64,000 nt of DNA from JAFGMC01 sp963540515 (GCA_963540515.1 CAUTNA010000003.1:8532-72531), one strand, 5' to 3'. Positions 8,946 through 17,729 are shown, numbered from the stretch's first letter. Numbers and translations: made by a program. The notes: generated from the sequence alone by a model not told the origin.

Positions 8946-9107
8946 ATGAGTAAAGAAGATTTTAAAAAAGCATCAGAAATTTTAAAGACTAAGAAGACAA
9001 GTTTCTCGAAAGCTAAGAGCGAGGTTATTGATCTTGTTAGTATTTTAAAAGAACATGGTGCTGATATTTCAAAATCTGTCTCTTTTTCTGATGAAAATGA
9101 AATTTAA
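8946..9107 (+). CDS. Small basic protein upstream of rho
   Basis: A 53-codon reading frame (MSKEDFKKASEILKTK...) with an amphipathic, Lys-rich character and a predicted helix. There is no signal peptide and I recognise no family. It sits between the OmpA-type lipoprotein and rho on the same strand. A real small protein is plausible because codon use looks like its neighbours, but the ribosome-binding site is weak. Confidence 0.45.
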   Translation: MSKEDFKKASEILKTKKTSFSKAKSEVIDLVSILKEHGADISKSVSFSDENEI

Positions 9108-9183
9108 TTTTATTTGAGTTTTTTGTATATTTTGTTAGTATGTTCTCTGAATCTATTCTGATTTTAAATTTAAAGGTTATTTT

Positions 9184-10452
9184 ATGCATCTAAATGAATT
9201 GAAGTCTAAGTCTGCTCTCGCACTTTTAAATATGGCTGAGGAGATGGGTATTGAAAACCCATCACAATTAAATGTTCAACAGTTAAGATTTGCTGTTCTT
9301 CGTGTAATTGCTTCTGATAAAAATAATACTTTAATAGGTGATGGTGTTTTAGAACGAATACAAGATGGGTTTGGGTTTTTGCGTGCTTCAGAAAGTAATT
9401 ATTTAGCTGGACCGGATGATTTATATGTATCTCCATCTCTTATAAAAAAATATGGTCTTAAAACTGGAGATTATGTTGAGGGACAGATTCAAGCACCTCA
9501 AAATGAATCAGAAAAATATTTTGCCTTAGAGACTATTGAAAGAGTAAATGGTGATTCTCCTGATAAATTACGTCATCGTGTTTCATTTGATGATATGACT
9601 CCTCTTTATCCTGATGAATTATTAAAAATGGAAGTAGAAAATGATAAAGATAAAAACAGAGCTTTATCTGCAAGAGTTATTGATTTAATATCTCCGACAG
9701 GAAAAGGACAAAGATCTTTAATAGTTGCTCCTCCAAGAACTGGTAAAACAGTAATGCTACAAAATATTGCTAATTCTATATCATCAAATTATCCAGATGT
9801 TAATTTAATGGTATTACTTATTGATGAAAGACCAGAAGAAGTGACAGATATGAAGAGAAGTGTTAGAGGAGAGGTTATATCAAGTACTTTTGATGAACCT
9901 GCTTCTCGTCATATACAAGTTGCAGAGATGGTTATAGAAAAAGCTAAAAGATTAGTGGAAGCAGGTAAAGATGTTGTTATATTGCTTGATTCTATAACAA
10001 GGCTTGGACGTGCTTACAATACTGTTGTACCAAGTTCTGGTAAAGTTTTAACAGGTGGTGTTGATGCTTATGCACTCCAGAGACCAAAAAGATTTTTTGG
10101 TGCTGCAAGAAATATAGAAGGTGGTGGTTCTCTTACAATTATAGCAACAGCTTTAATTGAAACAGGATCAAAAATGGATGAAGTTATTTTTGAAGAATTT
10201 AAAGGAACTGGAAACAGTGAAATTATTTTAGATAGAAAATTATCAGACAAACGTGTTTATCCTGCAATAGATATAACAAAATCTGGAACAAGAAAAGAAG
10301 ATTTACTTGTATCAAAAGATACTCTATCAAAAATGTATGTTTTAAGGCGAATCGTTAACCCTATGGGAACACTTGAGGCTATGGAATTTTTATTAGATAA
10401 AATTAGAACTACAAAAACTAATGCAGATTTTTTTGCAGTTATGAATAGTTAA
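9184..10452 (+). CDS. rho: Transcription termination factor Rho
   Basis: Hexameric RNA-dependent ATPase that terminates transcription. The 422-residue protein has the N-terminal helical domain, the cold-shock-like RNA-binding fold (LERIQDGFGFLRASES), Walker A PPRTGKT, Walker B VVILLDSITRLGRAYN and the secondary RNA-binding Q-loop (VLTGGVDAYALQRPKRFFG). Length and motifs are typical. Confidence 0.98.
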   Translation: MHLNELKSKSALALLNMAEEMGIENPSQLNVQQLRFAVLRVIASDKNNTLIGDGVLERIQDGFGFLRASESNYLAGPDDLYVSPSLIKKYGLKTGDYVEGQIQAPQNESEKYFALETIERVNGDSPDKLRHRVSFDDMTPLYPDELLKMEVENDKDKNRALSARVIDLISPTGKGQRSLIVAPPRTGKTVMLQNIANSISSNYPDVNLMVLLIDERPEEVTDMKRSVRGEVISSTFDEPASRHIQVAEMVIEKAKRLVEAGKDVVILLDSITRLGRAYNTVVPSSGKVLTGGVDAYALQRPKRFFGAARNIEGGGSLTIIATALIETGSKMDEVIFEEFKGTGNSEIILDRKLSDKRVYPAIDITKSGTRKEDLLVSKDTLSKMYVLRRIVNPMGTLEAMEFLLDKIRTTKTNADFFAVMNS

Positions 10453-10497
10453 TTGCAAATTATTTGTATTTTTTGATGTTTTTTAGTTATTTTACTC

Positions 10498-10526
10498 TTT
10501 ACTAATTTTTTGAATTTATATAAAAT
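10498..10526 (+). promoter_or_regulatory. Candidate promoter of the histone-like gene
   Basis: TTTACT (10498-10503) and TAAAAT (10521-10526) are 17 bases apart, giving a start near 10533 and a leader of about 50 nt. Confidence 0.5.
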
Positions 10527-10584
10527 GTATCAAGGACATTGAGTTGTTCTTAAATAAAAAAAGTATATGTAAAGGAGAGAAAGA

Positions 10585-10887
10585 ATGGTATTTTCATTCT
10601 TAGGAAAATCTAAAAAGAAAGAGGATCCAAAGCCAGTTGCAAAACCTGCAACAGCAAAAAAGCCAGCTGTTAAAAAAGTTGCAACAAAACCAGCTGTAAA
10701 AAAGCCTGTTGCTTCTAAAGCAACCAGTGCAAAACCAGTTGTTAAAAAGGTTGCTGTTAAAGCTCCTGCAAAGCCAGTTGCAAAACCTGCAACAGCAAAA
10801 AAGCCAGCTGTTAAAAAAGCTGTTGTTGCAAAGAAAGCACCTGCTAAAAAGGCTTGTGGTTGCTCATCTTGCAAAAAATCAAAATAA
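10585..10887 (+). CDS. Histone H1-like Lys/Ala/Pro-rich protein with Cys tail
   Basis: The 100-residue protein is almost entirely Lys, Ala, Pro and Val in KPA/KKPAVKK-type repeats, like the C-terminal tails of eukaryotic H1 and bacterial Hc1/AlgP-type proteins. Such proteins bind DNA or RNA through charge. The last residues hold a three-Cys cluster (CGCSSC) that could bind metal or form disulfides. A 51-nt direct repeat underlies two protein repeats, so length may vary between strains. AAAGGAGAGA gives an excellent ribosome-binding site and a strong terminator follows. The long opposite-strand frame over it is a codon-composition artefact. Confidence 0.8.
   Translation: MVFSFLGKSKKKEDPKPVAKPATAKKPAVKKVATKPAVKKPVASKATSAKPVVKKVAVKAPAKPVAKPATAKKPAVKKAVVAKKAPAKKACGCSSCKKSK
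10628..10678 (+). repeat. Direct repeat copy 1 in the histone-like gene
   Basis: A 51-nt segment identical by eye to 10769-10819, in the same codon frame. It encodes a Lys/Pro/Ala block and is a possible site of expansion or contraction by slipped replication. Confidence 0.85.
10769..10819 (+). repeat. Direct repeat copy 2 in the histone-like gene
   Basis: Second copy of the 51-nt repeat at 10628-10678, 141 bases (47 codons) away, so the reading frame is kept. Confidence 0.85.
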
Positions 10888-10916
10888 TTTTAATTTTTAT
10901 TTTATGATTTTTTATT

Positions 10917-10954
10917 ACCTATAGATTATAAGTTCTATAGGTTTTATTTTTTTT
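10917..10954 (+). terminator. Terminator of the histone-like gene
   Basis: A 9-bp stem (10917-10925 with 10934-10942) with an 8-nt loop is followed by a run of T residues. Confidence 0.8.
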
Positions 10955-11001
10955 ATTAAAGTTTTATTTGAAGTTTTGTTTAAAGTTTATATACTAAAAT
11001 T

Positions 11002-11895
11002 ATGATTAAAACTAAGTCAGGTTTTGTTGCAATTGTTGGTCCTACCAATTCTGGTAAGAGTACTTTTATAAATGCAATTTTTAATAAAAAAATATCAATT
11101 ACTTCTCATAAAGTCCAAACAACCAGAACAAGAATTAAAGCTGTTAAAATGTTTGGTGATGTTCAGATCATATTTTTTGATACTCCTGGAATATTTAAAC
11201 CAAATAGGAGATTAGATAGAGCTATGGTTGGTACAGCTCTTGATTCCATAGGACAAACGGACGCAATACTTCTTATGATAGATGCAAAGAAAGGCATAAC
11301 AAAAACAGTTAAAGATATAATTTCAAAATTTAAAAATTTAAAAAATGTATTTGCTTGTTTGAATAAAATTGATCTTGTCCCTAAATCAAATTTATTAGAG
11401 TTAGCACAAGAATTATCAAGTCTTTATTCTTTTAAAGAAATATTTATGATTTCTGCATTAAAGAAAGATGGAATTGATTCAATACTTAAATCTTTGTCTT
11501 CTGTTATGCCAGAATCTTGTTATTTATTTGATCCAAAAGACAGTATTGATATACCTGATGAATTGTATTTATCAGAGCTTACTCGTGAAAAAATTTATAA
11601 ATATATACATAAAGAATTACCATATTTAATAAATGTGATAACTGAAAAAGTTGATGTTGACAGTGATGGAATTTTAGATATTTATCAAAAGGTACTTGTT
11701 AAATCTGTTTCTCATAAAAAAATATTAATTGGAAGAGGTGGGGATCAATTAAAAAAAATAGGGATGGAGGCAAGATTTGATATTCAAAACCAATGGGATG
11801 TAAATGCTAGATTACATTTGTTTGTAAAAGTTGATCCAAAGTGGGAAGAGGATAAGGAAAATTATATTCTGCAAGGTTTGGATTTTGTAAAATGA
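11002..11895 (+). CDS. era: GTPase Era
   Basis: Membrane-associated GTPase that binds the 3' end of 16S rRNA and checks 30S maturation. The 297-residue protein has G1 GPTNSGKST, the switch region TTRTR, G3 DTPG, G4 NKID and the C-terminal KH domain (KILIGRGGDQLKKIG). Length is typical. It overlaps queA by 4 bp (ATGA) and opens the era-queA-tgt operon; rnc, often upstream, is not here. Confidence 0.97.
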   Translation: MIKTKSGFVAIVGPTNSGKSTFINAIFNKKISITSHKVQTTRTRIKAVKMFGDVQIIFFDTPGIFKPNRRLDRAMVGTALDSIGQTDAILLMIDAKKGITKTVKDIISKFKNLKNVFACLNKIDLVPKSNLLELAQELSSLYSFKEIFMISALKKDGIDSILKSLSSVMPESCYLFDPKDSIDIPDELYLSELTREKIYKYIHKELPYLINVITEKVDVDSDGILDIYQKVLVKSVSHKKILIGRGGDQLKKIGMEARFDIQNQWDVNARLHLFVKVDPKWEEDKENYILQGLDFVK

Positions 11896-12902
11896 TAAGA
11901 ACTTCTGATTTTGATTTTGTTCTTCCTGAAAAATTAATTGCATCCAATCCACTTCAAGATCGTGATTCTTCAAAAATGCTTGTTGTACCAAGTTTAGAAG
12001 ATAAATCTATAAAGGACTTTGTAGATTTTTTAAAAGAGGGCGATGTAGTAGTTTTTAATAATTCAAAAGTAATTCCTGCTCGTTTTAATGCAAAGTTTAA
12101 AGATAGTGATTTTGAAATAACTTTACATACTTCTATATCAAAAAATATTTGGTTTGGCTTATGTAAAAAATTTAATAAATTAAATATATCTGATATTTTA
12201 ATTTTAGAAGATGGAACAAAAATTGAAATTTTAGATATACTTCAAGAGAGTGGTTTAAAAATAAAATTTATTTGTGAAGATTCTTTAAAAGTTTTAGATA
12301 AAGTTGGTAAAATGCCTTTACCTCCTTATATAAAGAGAACTGCAACTGAATTAGATAATAAGAGATACCAGACTGTTTATGCTGAAAAATTAGGATCTAT
12401 GGCGGCTCCTACTGCAGGATTACATTTTACAAAAGATCTATTAAAAAAAATAGAAGACAAAGGTGTAAAAATTGTAAATATTACTCTTCATGTTGGTAGT
12501 GGTACATGGATGCCAGTTAAAACTGAAGACATAACAAAACATAAAATGCATAGTGAATTTGGTGAAATTACAGAAGAACAAGCTGAAATTATAAATAGTG
12601 CAAAAAGAGTTATTGCAATTGGGACAACAAGTTTAAGATTATTAGAATCAAGTGCTAAAAATTATAAAAAAATTGAGGCTTTTAATGGAACTACAGATAT
12701 TTTTATATACCCTAGTTATAAATTTAAAATAGTTGATGTTTTACTTACAAACTTTCATCTTCCTAAATCAACTTTATTTATGTTAGTATCTGCCTTTTCT
12801 GGATTAGATACTATGAAACAAGCTTATCAGCACGCAATAGATAATAATTACAGATTTTTTAGTTATGGTGATTGTTGTTTATTATTTAAAAAGGATATTT
12901 AA
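11892..12902 (+). CDS. queA: tRNA preQ1(34) S-adenosylmethionine ribosyltransferase-isomerase
   Basis: QueA makes epoxyqueuosine in tRNA by transferring and isomerising the ribosyl part of SAM onto preQ1 at position 34. The 336-residue protein has typical motifs: FVLPEKLIA near the N-terminus, MPLPPYIKR, MAAPTAGLHFT and the C-terminal NFHLPKSTLFMLVSAF. It lies between era (4-bp overlap) and tgt (2-bp gap), consistent with a queuosine operon. Confidence 0.97.
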   Translation: MIRTSDFDFVLPEKLIASNPLQDRDSSKMLVVPSLEDKSIKDFVDFLKEGDVVVFNNSKVIPARFNAKFKDSDFEITLHTSISKNIWFGLCKKFNKLNISDILILEDGTKIEILDILQESGLKIKFICEDSLKVLDKVGKMPLPPYIKRTATELDNKRYQTVYAEKLGSMAAPTAGLHFTKDLLKKIEDKGVKIVNITLHVGSGTWMPVKTEDITKHKMHSEFGEITEEQAEIINSAKRVIAIGTTSLRLLESSAKNYKKIEAFNGTTDIFIYPSYKFKIVDVLLTNFHLPKSTLFMLVSAFSGLDTMKQAYQHAIDNNYRFFSYGDCCLLFKKDI

Positions 12903-12904
12903 AA

Positions 12905-14017
12905 ATGTCTTTATCTTTTAAAGTTTTATATAAAAATGAAAATGCGAGACGTGGAATTGTTAGAACTGCACATGGAGATTTTCAAACACCTGCTTTTATG
13001 GCTGTTGGGACGGCTGGTACTGTAAAAGCTATGACTATGCAACAAGTTGAAAAAACAGGAACAGAAGTTATTTTAGGAAATACTTATCATTTAATGATGA
13101 GACCAGGTGGAGACTTAATTGAAAAATTTGGAGGTCTTCATAATTTTTCTGGTTGGAAAAAGCCAATTTTAACAGATAGTGGTGGTTTTCAGGTAATGTC
13201 TTTATCTGGACTTACTAAATTAAAAGAAGACGGTGTTGAATTTACTTCACATATAGATGGAGGAATAAAACATTTTTTAACTCCTGAAAAATCTGTTCAA
13301 ATTCAACATCAACTTGATTCAAATATAACTATGGTTTTAGATGAGTGTTTAAAATTACCAGCAGATAAAGATAAAGTTATAAAAAATGTTGAAAGAGTAT
13401 CCCGTTGGGCAAAAAGATCGTTTGATTCTTTTATAAATAGAGATGGTTATGGTATCTTTGGAATAGTTCAAGGTGCTGATTTTAAAGATTTACGTGAAAA
13501 ATCTGCAAAAGAATTAACTGAAATTAACTTTGATGGTTTTGCTGTTGGGGGATTAGCAGTTGGTGAACCTCAAGATGTAATGTTTGATATTATTAATTTT
13601 ACAACAAATTTTTTACCTTTTGATAAACCAAGGTATTTAATGGGGGTTGGTACTCCTTTGGATATTTTAGGTGCTGTTGAAAGAGGTATAGATATGTTTG
13701 ATTGTGTTATGCCAACTCGTGCTGGAAGAACAGGACAAGCATTTACAGAATTTGGTACAATAAATATAAGAAATTCGAAATTTAAATATGATGATACTCC
13801 ATTATCTTTAAATTGTGATTGTGAAGCGTGTAAACTTACCAAAGCTTATCTGCATCATTTAGTTAAATCTAATGAAATTTTAGGTTCTATGTTACTTACA
13901 CAACATAATTTAACTTTTTATCAAGATTTAATGAGAAATATAAGAAAATCAATAGAAGAAGATAATTTTAAAGATTTTAAGGAAGATTTTATAAAAAAGT
14001 ATAATAGTTCTAATTAA
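12905..14017 (+). CDS. tgt: Queuine tRNA-ribosyltransferase (TGT)
   Basis: Exchanges guanine 34 for preQ1 in tRNAs for Asp, Asn, His and Tyr. The 370-residue protein has the substrate loop LTDSGGFQVMSL, the catalytic Asp region (DMFDCVMPTRAGR) and the zinc site CxCxxC plus a downstream His (CDCEACK then LHHLV). It acts just before QueA in the same pathway. The operon ends at a bidirectional terminator shared with the convergent gene. Confidence 0.98.
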   Translation: MSLSFKVLYKNENARRGIVRTAHGDFQTPAFMAVGTAGTVKAMTMQQVEKTGTEVILGNTYHLMMRPGGDLIEKFGGLHNFSGWKKPILTDSGGFQVMSLSGLTKLKEDGVEFTSHIDGGIKHFLTPEKSVQIQHQLDSNITMVLDECLKLPADKDKVIKNVERVSRWAKRSFDSFINRDGYGIFGIVQGADFKDLREKSAKELTEINFDGFAVGGLAVGEPQDVMFDIINFTTNFLPFDKPRYLMGVGTPLDILGAVERGIDMFDCVMPTRAGRTGQAFTEFGTINIRNSKFKYDDTPLSLNCDCEACKLTKAYLHHLVKSNEILGSMLLTQHNLTFYQDLMRNIRKSIEEDNFKDFKEDFIKKYNSSN

Positions 14018-14115
14018 TTTTTAAATAAGTTAATTTCTTATAAAATAACAATCGATACTCAATATTAAAAATAATTTTATAAGTTTTTAAGTTAATTAGT
14101 TAAATAGTATTTAAT

Positions 14116-14146
14116 AAAAAAGCCAATTTTAAATTGGCTTTTTTAT
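14116..14146. terminator. Bidirectional terminator between tgt and the module protein
   Basis: A near-perfect palindrome of AAGCCAATTT type with A- and T-runs on both sides lies between convergent genes, so it can serve both strands. Confidence 0.8.
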
Positions 14147-14147
14147 C

Positions 14148-14978
14148 TTATTTAATACCGACACTAAACTCATCACCATAAGAGGCTACTGATTGACCGT
14201 TTATTGTACACTGTATATCTTCATAACCATTTTTTACTTGTACTTTCTTCATTACTGTACTTGTTATAAGTCCTCCAGCAGTTCCTAATACTACTCCCGC
14301 TATACTGTCTGATAATAATCTGTGTTTATTAAATTTTCCATCTTTATCTTTCCATACACTTGTCTTTAAACCCTTCAGTAATGATTTCATTTTATAATAA
14401 GCCAATGCTGCTTTTGCTTTATTGTATAATTCATCTGGTATAGTATTTTTAAACAGAATTGCTTGAGAATATCTGTATTTTGAACTCTCTACATCGAAAA
14501 CTATTTGTCCAAGATTAAAACTTATAGTAGTTACATCTTTTGGTAAAGAATCTGAGGTAAAAGAATTTCTTAATATATTATACATTTCGTTGAGCCTTCC
14601 TTGATTCAGGACATAAGTGTTATATTGTTGAGGTCCAGAAAAACTAGCAGAAGCTGTTAAAAAAATAAGACTATTATCTTTTATTCTTTTACTGAATCTT
14701 CCAACTACATCTTTCACTAAAGGTGCACATTCAGGATCTTCTTCAACTTTAGATACATCAATTCCATGATATATTCTTAAAAGTATAATCTTATCATTTT
14801 CACCATAGCCATAACATAGTTGACCATTTTTTTTATACTTTACTTCTCTGGTCTTGTTAGGAATCGTCCAAAAGGTTTTTTCTTTCTCAATTTCTGGACT
14901 ATCTCGAGTAATAGAAAAAGCAGAATAAAAAGGCAAAATGAATAATAATGATAAAAATAGTATTAGTTTAATTCTCAT
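14148..14978 (-). CDS. Exported OmpA-like protein with the shared C-terminal module
   Basis: The 276-residue protein has a Sec signal peptide (cleavage near YSAFS). The middle region may be a cryptic OmpA-like fold: ASASFSGPQQYNTYVLNQGR resembles the GHTDxxG...YNxxLSxxR pattern, and RYSQAILFK occupies the usual NRRVEI position. This is inference from spacing. The last ~70 residues are the conserved module (VWKDKDGKFNKHRLLSDS, then a Gly-rich hydrophobic helix and DIQCTINGQSVASYGDEF) also found at the ends of the proteins at 28472 and 32364. The module codons are nearly identical to those copies, unlike the rest of the gene. Function unknown. Confidence 0.75.
   Translation of the reverse strand: MRIKLILFLSLLFILPFYSAFSITRDSPEIEKEKTFWTIPNKTREVKYKKNGQLCYGYGENDKIILLRIYHGIDVSKVEEDPECAPLVKDVVGRFSKRIKDNSLIFLTASASFSGPQQYNTYVLNQGRLNEMYNILRNSFTSDSLPKDVTTISFNLGQIVFDVESSKYRYSQAILFKNTIPDELYNKAKAALAYYKMKSLLKGLKTSVWKDKDGKFNKHRLLSDSIAGVVLGTAGGLITSTVMKKVQVKNGYEDIQCTINGQSVASYGDEFSVGIK
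14158..14363 (-). repeat. 206-nt repeat, copy A (shared C-terminal module)
   Basis: Inverted copy of the segment at 29273-29478; I find one base difference between them over 206 nt, and about eight relative to 32826-33031. Identity includes synonymous sites and stops abruptly at both ends within coding sequence. Confidence 0.9.
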
Positions 14979-15103
14979 TTTATATGATCCTATAATTTAC
15001 AGACAATTATATCAAATTTAATCCACTATTAAAATTAAAATTTTATCATTTGAAAATAATTTATTTAAATGTTAATCTTAGATCTAAGCAAGGTTATTAT
15101 ACT

Positions 15104-15898
15104 ATGAAAATAATAAATTTTATTTTTTCTGTTAGTTTTTTGTTTTTTAATTCTGCTTATTCTTTTGTTTTTGGAAATCATCCAACAATATGCAAACCAA
15201 AGGCTTTTTCAAGTTGTTATAATGTATCTTACAATACACCAGGCTATTTATTTATAGATTTTGAAAAAGAAAAATTAAAATTTTTAAAAGGTGGAAAAAT
15301 TGATGAAAATGATGATGCTTATAAAGCTTTGAAACAAAAAAATATAGATCAGTTTGATGAACTGGCAAAATGTAAAGGTAAAAAAATAATATGTAAAGAT
15401 GCTCTTAATGGTGTTTTTGAGAATAAAATTTTATCTAAAGATGAGATAAATGATCCGAGTATTGTATCACAAGATTTTGATTTTGATGTATTTTTAAAAA
15501 ATAAAAATTGTTTTGGTGTAAGAAAGACAATAGATAATGGTATTTATGCTCTTAAAGATAATAAATATGTTAAAGTTTGGTGTAAAAATATTCCAATGGA
15601 ACAAACTGAGGATTTACCTAATGGTAAGATTATTTCTGATAGTATGTATCAACCAACTTGTGAAAATTTAGCACAAAAAAATATTTTAGATATTCAAAAA
15701 GCTAATTGTTTTGGAGAATTATTAAGTTCTGATTATAGTTTTGTTTGTGATACAAATTCATCTGGGACATTACCAAAATACATTATTAAAAATCCAAATA
15801 CTATTAATTCTTTTAATCAAATAACTTCTGATGAAGTTAATATGATATTTAATCATATGAAAAGATCTGCTGAAAAAACTCGTAGAAAAAGAGGATAA
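15104..15898 (+). CDS. Secreted Cys-containing protein of unknown function
   Basis: Starting at ATG 15104 the ~264-residue product has a Sec signal peptide ending near NSAYS. The mature protein has about 13 cysteines spread along its length (TICKPKAFSSCYN, CKGKKIICKD), suggesting a disulfide-bonded periplasmic or surface protein. It ends in a basic tail (RSAEKTRRKRG). I recognise no family. The upstream frame from 15050 lacks a signal and is less likely. It is followed after 3 bases by the SIMPL gene, so the two are probably co-transcribed. Confidence 0.65.
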   Translation: MKIINFIFSVSFLFFNSAYSFVFGNHPTICKPKAFSSCYNVSYNTPGYLFIDFEKEKLKFLKGGKIDENDDAYKALKQKNIDQFDELAKCKGKKIICKDALNGVFENKILSKDEINDPSIVSQDFDFDVFLKNKNCFGVRKTIDNGIYALKDNKYVKVWCKNIPMEQTEDLPNGKIISDSMYQPTCENLAQKNILDIQKANCFGELLSSDYSFVCDTNSSGTLPKYIIKNPNTINSFNQITSDEVNMIFNHMKRSAEKTRRKRG

Positions 15899-15901
15899 AT
15901 T

Positions 15902-16654
15902 ATGAAAGAAAATATGTTTACTGAGTCTAAATTTAAAAATATTTTTATTCCAATAATACTTTCATTCAGTTTAGCACTATCTGGTTATTTTATAGGTAAT
16001 GGAATATTTAAGTCTATGACTAAAAGAACTGTGACAGTTAAAGGACTTGCAGAAAAAGATGTAAAAGCTGATTTAGCTGTTTGGAATATACATATAAGTA
16101 AAGTTGGTTCAAGTTTATTATCTATTCAAAAAGATTTAAATACAGATATACAAAAAGTAAAAAAGTTTTTTATTTCTCAAGGTTTTAAGGATTATGAATT
16201 ACAAGATTTACGTATTCAAGTAAAAGATAGAAGTACAGATTATTTATCCCGTGATGAAATGAAAAGTTTAGAAAATAAACGCTATGTTATAGAGACAGGT
16301 GTTTTAATACGATCTAATAATGTTAATTTAGTAGATTCTGTTTCAAGAAAGCTTGGAGATTTGGTAAGTCAAGGAATTGCTATAACAAATGATTATTCTG
16401 GTCCAATTTATATATTTAATGGTTTAAATGATATAAAAACAGAGATGATCCAGCAGGCAACAAAGAATGCAAAGGTATCAGGTGAGCAATTTGCAAAAGA
16501 TGCAGATACAACACTTGGTAAGATTTATACTGCTAATCAAGGTGTTTTTTCTATAGAATCAAGAGATCCAATTGATAATTGGTCAAATAATGAAAAACAA
16601 TCCATAGATAAAAAAGTCAGAGTTGTTTCAACGATTACATTTTATTTAAAATAA
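15902..16654 (+). CDS. SIMPL-domain (DUF541) membrane-anchored periplasmic protein
   Basis: The 250-residue protein has a transmembrane segment or uncleaved signal at about 17-36 and then the SIMPL/DUF541 domain (KRTVTVKGLAEKDVKADLAVW, SQGIAITNDYSGP, RVVSTITFYL). The family includes E. coli YggE and is periplasmic; functions proposed include protection from oxidative stress, but the biochemistry is unsettled. It is the downstream partner of the Cys-rich secreted protein. Confidence 0.85.
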   Translation: MKENMFTESKFKNIFIPIILSFSLALSGYFIGNGIFKSMTKRTVTVKGLAEKDVKADLAVWNIHISKVGSSLLSIQKDLNTDIQKVKKFFISQGFKDYELQDLRIQVKDRSTDYLSRDEMKSLENKRYVIETGVLIRSNNVNLVDSVSRKLGDLVSQGIAITNDYSGPIYIFNGLNDIKTEMIQQATKNAKVSGEQFAKDADTTLGKIYTANQGVFSIESRDPIDNWSNNEKQSIDKKVRVVSTITFYLK

Positions 16655-16794
16655 AATAATAAAATAAAAAAAGATATTTTACCTCGTCCATCTTGAGTTA
16701 ATATCTATTTATTTGAAACAGATGATAAAAATCAAATTTTTAGCTATTTGAAAATGAAAAACTTCTTCTTAGTTTTTGATAAAATAGGAGTTTT

Positions 16795-17244
16795 TTAATA
16801 AATCTTTTGAAATACTTCGCATACCATTGGAGCTTGTTCATAAAAATCTTTTCCTATCGATTTATATCTTTCAGAAAAGTATCTATCATGAACCTCTCTC
16901 CAATACTGATAACTTCTATCACCTTCACCCTCATGCCATGCGTGTTCAGGTGTAATTAAATTATAAGGAATAATATATACTAGTTTTGTTTGCGTAATAC
17001 ATACAGGCTTTTTAGAACCATTGAGAATTATATTATAATCCAAAGCCTTTGGTATATCTTCTCCTATTTCATATAGTTCAAATGCTGAAGTTGTAGCTGT
17101 CTTAATATTACAATTAACTAATTCTGCCAATTTATCAGCCATATCTTTTGTATTGCCGAAACTAAAATATTGATATTTTATATCTATTGGTAATTTCTTT
17201 TCATTGCAAAATTTAATCCAAAATTCTTTTATTTTATCATCCAT
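16795..17244 (-). CDS. ASCH-domain protein
   Basis: The 149-residue cytoplasmic protein matches the ASCH (ASC-1 homology) pattern: FWIKFCNEKKL at the start, KTATTSAFELYE as the conserved lysine loop, then ITQTKLVYIIPYN and the terminal HEGEGDRSYQYWREVHDRYF. ASCH proteins have a PUA-like fold and are thought to bind RNA or modified nucleotides; members of this subgroup include YqfB-like amidohydrolases. The precise role here is unknown. It is monocistronic, next to tRNA-Lys. Confidence 0.85.
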   Translation of the reverse strand: MDDKIKEFWIKFCNEKKLPIDIKYQYFSFGNTKDMADKLAELVNCNIKTATTSAFELYEIGEDIPKALDYNIILNGSKKPVCITQTKLVYIIPYNLITPEHAWHEGEGDRSYQYWREVHDRYFSERYKSIGKDFYEQAPMVCEVFQKIY

Positions 17245-17575
17245 TCAAATTACCTAAATAACTTCTAATTTATGTTAATTATTTGTTTTTTGCAGTTCCT
17301 TAATACAATTTTAACTTCTGTTTATTTTATTTTCAAATAAAAAGGAATTTTATAAAAATATATAATATTTGAGGCAATATCCAAATCTTCAATTTCAGAA
17401 GAATTTAATTGTGATATTAAGCAGAGTTAAAAAAATGGCTACTTATAGATAATGTCAATAAAATGGGGAGGAGGATGAGCTTATACTATGAAAATTTTAA
17501 ATTTAATAAAATAAAGTACTGTACGCAAATCAAGTAGAATAGAAGAGATTTTGAAAGGGTAAATATTTAAAAAAC
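17245..17575. other. Intergenic region between the ASCH gene and tRNA-Lys
   Basis: About 330 AT-rich bases without a convincing gene. A 20-codon frame at 17475-17537 follows a GGGGAGGAGG tract, but the tract abuts the ATG too closely. The promoter of the ASCH gene presumably lies at the left end. Confidence 0.45.
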
Positions 17576-17651
17576 TGGTGGGATTGCAGGGATTCGAACC
17601 CTGGACCCAATGATTAAAAGTCATTTGCTCTACCAACTGAGCTACAATCCC
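17576..17651 (-). tRNA. tRNA-Lys (anticodon TTT)
   Basis: Full cloverleaf on the minus strand. The 7-bp acceptor GGGATTG pairs with CAATCCC, the D-arm is AGCTCAGTTGGTAGAGC, and the anticodon loop carries TTT. The T-arm contains GGTTCGAATCC, the discriminator is A, and CCA is encoded. Confidence 0.97.
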
Positions 17652-17666
17652 AAAGAGTCTCTACGT

Positions 17667-17694
17667 ATTTTATAACTTTTTGAATATAAGTCAA
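17667..17694 (-). promoter_or_regulatory. Promoter of tRNA-Lys
   Basis: On the minus strand TTGACT (17689-17694) and TAAAAT (17667-17672) are 16 bases apart, placing the start about 9 bases before the mature 5' end. Confidence 0.65.
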
Positions 17695-17729
17695 ACTATT
17701 TTTTTATAAAATTATTTGCCTTTAATAGC

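Noticed and set aside
10530..10874. Long opposite-strand frame over the histone-like gene
   Set aside because: It arises from the repeated Lys/Ala/Pro codons of the real gene and has no ribosome-binding site.
17475..17537. 20-codon frame behind a GGGGAGGAGG tract
   Set aside because: The purine tract abuts the ATG, and the peptide has no recognisable character.
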